A stretch of 64,000 nt of DNA, from assembly GCF_029784135.1 (NCBI RefSeq), contig NC_073746.1, positions 294,524,089 to 294,588,088 on the forward strand. The letters are read 5' to 3'. The position numbers and the translations under genes were made by a program. Numbering within the stretch: the first letter of the stretch is position 1; the number at the start of each line of letters is the position of its first letter. The notes below the pieces were generated by a model, which saw only the letters and a program-made list of their open reading frames with translations, was not told the DNA's origin and made no database searches. Below are positions 56,071-64,000 of this stretch, in pieces. Source of the DNA: Toxorhynchites rutilus septentrionalis (taxonomy: Eukaryota; Arthropoda; Insecta; Diptera; Culicidae).

Positions 56071-59000
56071 GGAAGAGAGTTACGTAAGAGGTATGGTCCA
56101 GTCCTTAGATTCAAATGATAGAAGAGATCAAGCACTACAAATCTGAATCATCAAACTCAACATTTTCGTGGAACATCAGAAAAAATTCCAGAATATGTTT
56201 TTCATTCTTTTGATTTTTCATGAAATCGATCCACTAAATTTCGGGGGATGAGAGTTACGTAAGAGGTATGGTTCAGTTCTTAGATTCAAATAATAGAGGA
56301 GATTATACACTACAAATCTGCATCATCAAACTCAAGATTTACGTGTGAAATCAAAACAAAATCGAAAATATGTTTTTCATTCTTTCGATTTTCATGAAAT
56401 CGATCAACTGAAATTTTGGGGATGGGAGTTACGTAAGAGGAATGGTCCGGTTCTTAGATTCAAATGATAGAGGAGATCACGCACTAGAAATCTGCATCAT
56501 CAATGTCAAGATTTTCGTGTGATATCAGTAAAAAATTCAATAATATGTTTTTCATTCTTTCGATTTTTCATGAGATCCATCCACCAAATTACGGGGGATG
56601 AGAGTTACGTAAGAGGTATGGTCCAATCCTTAGATTAAAATGATAGAGGAGATCAAACACTACAAATCTGCATCATCAAACTCAATATTTTCGTGGAACA
56701 TCAGAAAAAAATTCCAAAATATGTTTTTCATTCTCTCGGATTTTCATGAAATCGATCAACTAAAATTTGGGGGATGAGAGTAGCGTAAGAGGAATGGTCC
56801 AGTTCTTAGATTCAAATGATAGAGGAGATCCCGCACTACAAATCTGCATAATCAAACTCAATATTTTCGTGGAACATCAGAAAAAAATTCGGAAATATGT
56901 TTTTCATTCTTTCGATTTTTCATGAGATCGATCCACTAAATTTAGGGGGATGAGAGTTACGTAAGAGGTATGGTCCAGTTCTCAGATTCAAATGGTAGAG
57001 GAGATCACGCACTACAAATCTGCATCATCAAACTCAAGATTTACGTGTGATATCAGAAAAAAAATTCGAAAATATGTTTTTCATTCTTTCGATTTTTCAT
57101 GCTATCGATCCACCAAATTACGGGGGATGAGAGTTACGTAAAAGGTATGGTCCAGTCCTTAGATTCAAATGATAGAGGAGATCAAGCACTACAAATCAGC
57201 ATCATCAAACTCAATATTTTCGTGGAACATCAGAAAAAAATTCGGAAATATGTTTTTCATTCTTTCGATTTTTCATGAAATCGATCCACTAAATTTCGGG
57301 GGATGAGAGTTACGTAAGAGGTATGGTCCAGTTCTTAGATTAAAAAGATAGAGGAGATCACACACTACAAATCTGCATCATCAAACTCAAGATTTTCGTG
57401 TGATATAAGAGAAAAATTCTAAAATATATTTTTCATTCTTTCGGTTTTTCATGAAATCGATCCACTAAAATTTGAAGGATGAGAGTTACGTAAGAGGTAT
57501 GGTTCAGTTCTTATATTCTTATGATAGAGGAGATCAAGCACTACAAACCTGCGTCATCAAACTCAAGATTTACGTGTGATATCAGAAAAAAATCTAAAAT
57601 ATGTTTTTCATCTTTTTGACTTTTCATGAGATCGATCTACCAAATTTCGGGGGATGAGAGTTACGTAAGAGGTATGGTTCAGTTCTCAGATTCAAATGAT
57701 AGAGGAGATCACGCACTACAAATCTGCATCATCAAACTCAATATTTTCGTGGAACATCAGAAAAAAAATCGAAAATATGTTTTTCATTCTTTCGATTTTT
57801 TATGAAATCGATCCACCCACTAAATTTCGGGGGATGAGAGTTACGTAAGAGGTATGGTCCAGTTCTCAGATTCGAATGATAGAGGAGATCACGCACTACA
57901 AAGCTACATCATCAAACTCAAGATTTTCGTGTGATATCAGAGAAAAATTCTAATATATATTTTTCATTCTTTCGAATTTTCATAAAATTGATCCACTAAA
58001 TTACGTGGGATGAGAGTTACGTAAGGGGTATGGTCCAGTTCTTATATTCTTATGATAGAGGAGATCAAGCACTACAAACCTGCAAAATCAAACTCAAGAT
58101 TTACGTGTGATATCAGAAAAAAATTCTAAAATATATTTTTCATTCTTTCGATTTTTCATAAAATTGATCCACTAAATTACGTGGGATGAGAGTTACGTAA
58201 GGGGTATGGTTCAGTTCTTATATTCTTATGATAGAGGAGATCAAGCACTACAAACCTGCATCATCAAACTCAAGATTTACGTGTGATATCAGAAAAAAAT
58301 TCGGAAATGTAATATTCATTCTTTCGATTTTTCATAAAATTGATCCACTAAATTACGTGGGATGAGAGTTACGTAAGGGGTATGGTTCAGTTCTTATATT
58401 CTTATGATAGAGGAGATCAAGCACTACAAACCTGCATCATCAAACTCAAGATTTACGTGTGATATCAGAAAAAAATTCAAACACATGTTTTACATTCTTT
58501 TGATTTATCATGAGATCGATCCACCAAATTTCGGGGGATGAGAGTTACGTAAGAGGTATGGTCCAGTTCTCAGATTCAAATGATAGAGGAGATCACGCAC
58601 TACAAATCTACATCATCAAACTCAAGATTTTCGTGTGATATCAGAGAAAAATTCTAAAATATATTTTTCATTCTTTCGGTTTTTCATGAAATCGATCCAC
58701 TAAATTACGTGGGATGAGAGTTACGTAAGAGGTATGGTCCAGTTCTTATATTCTTATGATAGAGGAGATCAAGCACTACAAACCTGCATCATCAAACTCA
58801 AGATTTACGTGTGATATCAGAAAAAAATTCTAAAATATATTTTTCATTCTTTCGATTTTTCATAAAATTGATCCACTAAATTACGTGGGATGAGAGTTAC
58901 GTAAGGGGTATGGTTCAGTTCTTATATTCTTATGATAGAGGAGATCAAGCACTACAAACCTGCATCATCAAACTCAAGATTTACGTGTGATATCAGAAAA

Positions 59001-61185
59001 AAATTCGGAAATGTAATATTCATTCTTTCGATTTTTCATAAAATTGATCCACTAAATTACGTGGGATGAGAGTTACGTAAGGGGTATGGTTCAGTTCTTA
59101 TATTCTTATGATAGAGGAGATCCAGCACTACAAACCTGCATTATCAAACTCAAGATTTACGTGTGATATCAGAAAAAAATTCTAAAATATGTTTTTCATT
59201 CTTTTGACTTTTCATGAGATCGATCCACCAAATTTCGGGGGATGAGAGTTACGTAAGAGGTATGGTCCAGTTCTCAGATTCAAATGATAGAGGAGATCAC
59301 ACACTACAAATCTGCATCATCAAACTCAATATTTTCGTGGAACATCAGAAAAAAAATCGAAAATATGTTTTTCATTCTTTCGATTTTTCATGAAATCGAT
59401 CCACCCACTAAATTTCGGGGGATGAGAGTTACGTAAGAGGTATGGTTCAGTTCTTATATTCTTATGATAGAGGAGATCAAGCACTACAAACCTGCATCAT
59501 CAAACTCAAGATTTACGTGTGATATCAGAAAAAAATTCAAAAACATGTTTTACATTCTTTGATTTATCATGAGATCGATCCACCAAATTTCGGGGGATGA
59601 GAGTTACGTAAGAGGTATGGTCCAGTTCTCAGATTCAAATGATAGAGGAGATCACACACTACAAATCTGCATCATCAAACTCAATATTTTCGTGGAACAT
59701 CAGAAAAAAAAATCGAAAATATGTTTTTCATTCTTTCGATTTTTCATGAAATCGATCCACTAAATTACGTGGGATGAGAGTTACGTAAGGGGTATGGTCC
59801 AGTTCTTATATTCTTATGATAGAGGAGATCAAGCACTACAAACCTGCATCATCAAACTCAAGATAAACGTGTGATATCAGAAAAAAAAATCGAAAATATA
59901 TTTTTCATTCTTTCGATTTTTCATAAAATTGATCCACTAAATTACGTGGGATGAGAGTCACGTAAGGGGTATGGTCCAGTTCTTATATTCTTATGATAAA
60001 GGAGATCAAGCACTACAAACCTGCATCATCAAACTCAAGATTTACGTGTGATATCAGAAAAAAAATCTAAAATGTTTTTCATTCTTTTGACTTTTCATGA
60101 GATCGATCCACCAAATTTCGGGGGATGAGAGTTACGTAAGAGGTATGGTCCAGTTCTCAGATTCAAATGATAGAGGAGATCACACACTACAAATCTGCAT
60201 CATCAAACTCAATATTTTCGTGGAACATCAGAAAAAAAATCGAAAATATGTTTTTCATTCTTTCGATTTTTCATGAAATCGATCCACCCACTAAATTTCG
60301 GGGGATGAGAGTTACGTAAGAGGTATGGTTCAGTTCTTATATTCTTATGATAGAGGAGATCAAGCACTACAAACCTGCATCATCAAACTCAAGATTTACG
60401 TGTGATATCAGAAAAAAAATCTAAAATATGTTTTTCATTCTTTTGACTTTTCATGAGATCGATTCACCAAATTTCGGGGGATGAGAGTTACGTAAGAGGT
60501 ATGGTCCAGTTCTTATATTCTTATGATAGAGGAGATCAAGCACTACAAATCTGCATCATCAAACTCAAGATTTACGTGTGAAATCAAAACAAAATCGAAA
60601 ATATGTTTTTCATTCTTTCGATTTTTCATAAAATTGATCCACTAAATTACGTGGGATGAGAGTTACGTAAGGGGTATGGTCCAGTTCTTATATTCTTATG
60701 ATAGAGGAGATCAAGCACTACAAACCTGCATCATCAAACTCAAGATTTACGTGTGATATCAGAAAAAAATCTAAAATATGTTTTTCATTCTTTTGACTTT
60801 TCATGAGATCGATCCACCAAATTTCGGGGGATGAGAGTTACGTAAGAGGTATGGTCCAGTTCTCAGATTCAAATGATAGAGGAGATCACGCACTACAAAT
60901 CTGCATCATCAAACTCAATATTTTCGTGGAACATCAGAAAAAAAATCGAAAATATGTTTTTCATTCTTTCGATTTTTCATGAAATCGATCCACCCACTAA
61001 ATTTCGGGGGATGAGAGTTACGTAAGAGGTATGGTTCAGTTCTTATATTCCTATAATAGAGCAGATCAAGCACTACAAACCTGCATAATCAAACACAAGA
61101 ATGTCATGTGATATCAGAAAAAAATTCGGAAATATAATATTCATTCTTTCGATTTTTCATGAAATCGATTCTTAGATTCGAATGA
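56071..61185. repeat. about 176-bp satellite array, 29 units
   Basis: Units carry 'gatgagagttacgtaag', 'tatggtccagttct', 'gatagaggagatca', 'ctgcatcatcaaactcaa' and 'tttttcattctttcgatttt'. Starts fall at 174-180 bp spacing (56071, 56247, 56421, 56597 ... 60831, 61011). Two main variants alternate irregularly: one with 'ctcagattcaaatg' and 'attttcgtggaacatcag', the other with 'cttatattcttatg' and 'atttacgtgtgatatcag'. Left units are the most diverged. A 64-codon frame at 59569 is incidental. Confidence 0.95.
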
Positions 61186-61235
61186 TGGGGTAGATCACGC
61201 ATCGCAAAAAAAAATTATATTCGGGAACATAGGGC

Positions 61236-61390
61236 CCTATTCCAGAAAACGAAACGAGCAGACGAGCGCTCGTCTCGTTTGTTTTCATATTCCAGAATCC
61301 GAGCTCGACTAAAAACAGACGAGTAGCTCGTCTGGCTCGACGACCGTTTGGCCGCGCTCGTCGATGAATCAGTCGAATCGTCTAGTTTGT
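61236..61390. repeat. cluster of CGTC/GACG palindromes
   Basis: Contains a 14-bp perfect palindrome GACGAGCGCTCGTC at 61261-61274 and AGACGAGTAGCTCGTCT about 60 bp later, plus several further 'gctcg/cgagc' copies. It starts 'gggccctattccag', which recurs partly as 'atattccag' 50 bp on. Not recognised; may be a MITE remnant. Confidence 0.5.
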
Positions 61391-62569
61391 TTGATGTGTT
61401 TGTTCACCTTGTTGATTGAAAACATCGGTATTCTTCTGCTCCGCCTTTATCTTCAAAAATTGTTTCACGACTAAACTAGTATTGCATAAGCAATGTATGT
61501 TTTCAACTGCAACCATCAAATTCAATTCAGTAATTGCAAGATTTTACAGATTTTCAAATGGACCTCTCCCAAACAACACAACCAAATGTAAACATTGAAC
61601 TCATATCCAGGGATGCTAGATGATTGTTTTGCATATATGAACACGGCACGAAAAGGGTCTTCACATATTGAACGAAAATGAGTAATTCAAAACAACTACT
61701 TTATTGGAAATACGTATATATAGGTTTAAAACTTTTCTTGATAAATCGTTGATTAGGTGAACAAACATTGCCCCCAATAAATCCATAATAACAAAACGTC
61801 TGATGATAACACACAACCATATGCTCGAGGAAACAAACAAAAACATGTCTTCTTATCTGACTTCACTGATCATACTGAGAAAAACTGATTTCTCATGAAT
61901 TTGATCCACTAAATTTTTGAAGGATGAAAGTAACGTAAGAGTTATGGTCCAGTTCTTATAATCAATCTGCATATTTATTCGTGTAATATCAGGGAAAAAA
62001 TCGAACACATGTTTTTTATTCTGACCTATTCGACAAATAAAATTAAAAACATTTTGATTGTTTCTATTCGCCAAAAACAAGGAAAATGACACATTCTCCA
62101 TTTATAACTTACTTTTCGAACAGAAGCAAATCGAACGAAACGCAAAAACAACTCGAACGAAAATCGGATTTCTGAAGTAACATTTCTGTTAGTATTGTAA
62201 GACTATTTGTTGTTGCAAATAAAATAACTTAGGTACTTAAGGACATTAGAGCTTTGAAATAAAAAGACGATTCGTAATATTTATTAAACATAATTTTACA
62301 AGCTTATTCGTTGAATTGATAATCCAGTGATCCAGTTCATTTCCTCGGGGTGATCCACAACGGTACATGAAAAAAAGAAATATTATGTAAATTTAATGAA
62401 ATAATAAATCAATATTATCAAAAACATAACATTAAATATTAACGTTTTAGAAAGCATTCTCGTATAAAAAAATGATTTCCAAATGATTTTTGATAGACCG
62501 CGAGAAATAGAACTAGTTTTTGAAATTTCCAAATTCGAATCGATACTTTATTCGATAGTTTTTCATACC
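61391..62569. other. unassigned, with a lone 176-bp satellite piece
   Basis: 61891-62020 is a diverged single unit of the 176-bp satellite ('gatccactaaattt', 'ggatgaaagtaacgtaag'). The remainder shows nothing recognisable. Confidence 0.5.
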
Positions 62570-64000
62570 GCGACTGAAGGGGTTTCGATATAGGTTGTCT
62601 TGAAGAAACCGAAGGACTTCCTCTTATATTTAAAACGATAACTATTTATAACGCGACCGAAGAGGTTTCGTCATGGGTTGCCTCGAAAGGAACCGGAGGA
62701 ATTCCTCTTATATTTTAAACGATAATTACTTATAACGCGATCGAAGAGGTTTCGTCATGGGTTGCCTCGAAAGGAACCGGAGGAATTCCTCTTATATTTG
62801 AATCAATATTTATTTATTACGCGACCGAAGAGGTTTCGTCATGGGTTGCCTCGAAAGGAACCGGAGGAATCCCTCTTATATATTAAACGATAATTACTTA
62901 TAACGCGACCGAAGAGGTTTCGTCATGGGTTGCCTCGAAAGGAACCGGAGGAATCCCTCTTATATTTTAAACGATAATTACTCATAACGCGACCGAAGAG
63001 GTTTCGTCATGGGTTGCCTCGAAAGGAACCGGAGGAATCCCTCTTATATATTAAACGATAATTACATATAACGCGACCGAAGAGGTTTCGTCATGGGTTG
63101 CCTCGAAAGGAACCGGAGGAATTCCTCTTATATTTAAATCGATAATTACTTATAACGCGACCGAAGAGGTTTCGTCATGGGTTGCCTCGAAAGGAACCGG
63201 AGGAATCCCTCTTATATTTTAAACGATAATTACTTATAACGCGATCGAAGAGGTTTCGTCATGGGTTGCCTCGAAAGGAACCGGAGGAATTCCTCTTATA
63301 TTTGAATCGATAATTACTTATAACGCGACCGAAGAGGTTTCGTCATGGGTTGCCTCGAAAGGAACCGGAGGAATCCCTCTTATATTTGAATCAATATTTA
63401 TTTATTACGCGACCGAAGAGGTTTCGTCATAAGTTGTCTCGAAAGGAACCGGAGGAATCCCTCTTATATATTAAACGATAATTACTTATAACGCGACCGA
63501 AGAGGTTTCGTCATGGATTGCCTCGAAAGGAACCGGAGGAATCCCTCTTATATATTAAACGATAATTACTCATAACGCGACCGAAGAGGTTTCGTCATGG
63601 GTTGCCTCGAAAGGAACCGGAGGAATCCCTCTTATATATTAAACGATAATTACTTATAACGCGACCGAAGAGGTTTCGTCATGGATTGCCTCGAAAGGAA
63701 CCGGAGGAATCCCTCTTATATATTAAACGATAAATCATTATAACGCGACCGAAGAGGTTTCGTCATGGATTGCCTCGAAAGGAACCGGAGGAATCCCTCT
63801 TATATTATAAACGATAATTACTCATAACGCGACCGAAGAGGTTTCGTCATGGGTTGCCTCGAAAGGAACCGGAGGAATCCCTCTTATATATTAAACGATA
63901 ATTACTTATAACGCGACCGAAGAGGTTTCGTCATGGATTGCCTCGAAAGGAACCGGAGGAATCCCTCTTATATTATAAACGATAATTACTCATAACGCGA
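62570..64000. repeat. 84-bp satellite array, at least 17 units, runs off the window
   Basis: Units begin 'gcgaccgaagaggtttcg' at 62570, 62653, then every 84 bp exactly (62737, 62821 ... 63913, 63997). Shared core 'tcatgggttgcctcgaaagg' and 'aaccggagga'. The first unit is the most diverged, as expected at an array edge. Although 84 is a multiple of three, every frame has stops. Several units hold the 12-bp palindrome GAGGAATTCCTC. Confidence 0.97.

Overview
This window is repeat-dominated eukaryotic DNA. I infer an insect, most likely a mosquito. The grounds are AT-rich intergenic sequence, very short GT-AG intron signals, and a mixture of DNA transposons (mariner, Tc1, DD41D, pogo-like, piggyBac-like, Harbinger-like), Helitrons, an RNase H-bearing non-LTR retrotransposon and several tRNA-derived SINE families. 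No complete host gene, rRNA gene or stand-alone tRNA gene is visible. Almost every long reading frame is a transposase or reverse transcriptase relic, or a chance frame inside a repeat.

Layout. 0-2.2 kb: Helitron debris, a mariner relic and a SINE with a clear target-site duplication. 2.4-5.3 kb: a possible hAT-like relic, then a 2.2-kb inverted-terminus element flanked by identical 35-bp direct repeats and carrying a nested, internally deleted DD41D transposon. 5.3-11 kb: mostly unassigned sequence with a SINE-like copy and a pogo-like MITE. 11.2-13.4 kb: a DD41D transposon whose transposase frame is split by a Helitron at an exact A/T site. 14.3-18.7 kb: Helitron ends, one Helitron coding remnant, two SINEs, and a histone-H4-like relic between two repeats about 916 bp apart. 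20.4-24.1 kb: a SINE fragment, a second pogo-like MITE and a 2.14-kb foldback element. 24-33 kb: a candidate host exon, an I-type retrotransposon relic with nested SINEs, a mariner copy lacking one end, a second candidate exon, and another mariner relic. 33-40 kb: a minisatellite, a nearly identical 1.68-kb tandem duplication and a palindromic Tc1 relic. 41.8-49 kb: a piggyBac-like MITE, a Harbinger-like element carrying an intron-containing gene fragment, a 5'-truncated I-type element, a full-length mariner with both ends, and a Helitron end.

From 49.3 kb to the window end the sequence is almost all satellite DNA. There are 39 units of exactly 164 bp with an 8-unit higher-order repeat, then 29 units of about 176 bp, then at least 17 units of exactly 84 bp running off the edge. 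This suggests heterochromatin, possibly pericentromeric, but nothing in the sequence proves centromere function.

The elements do not form a pathway. Their relationship is one of successive insertion: Helitron into DD41D, DD41D into the 35-bp-flanked element, SINE into I-type relic, SINE into SINE, and mariner at the 3' end of an I-type element. Both large mariner copies are inactive for different reasons. All family assignments come from reading motifs, termini and target duplications directly; no database comparison was possible.
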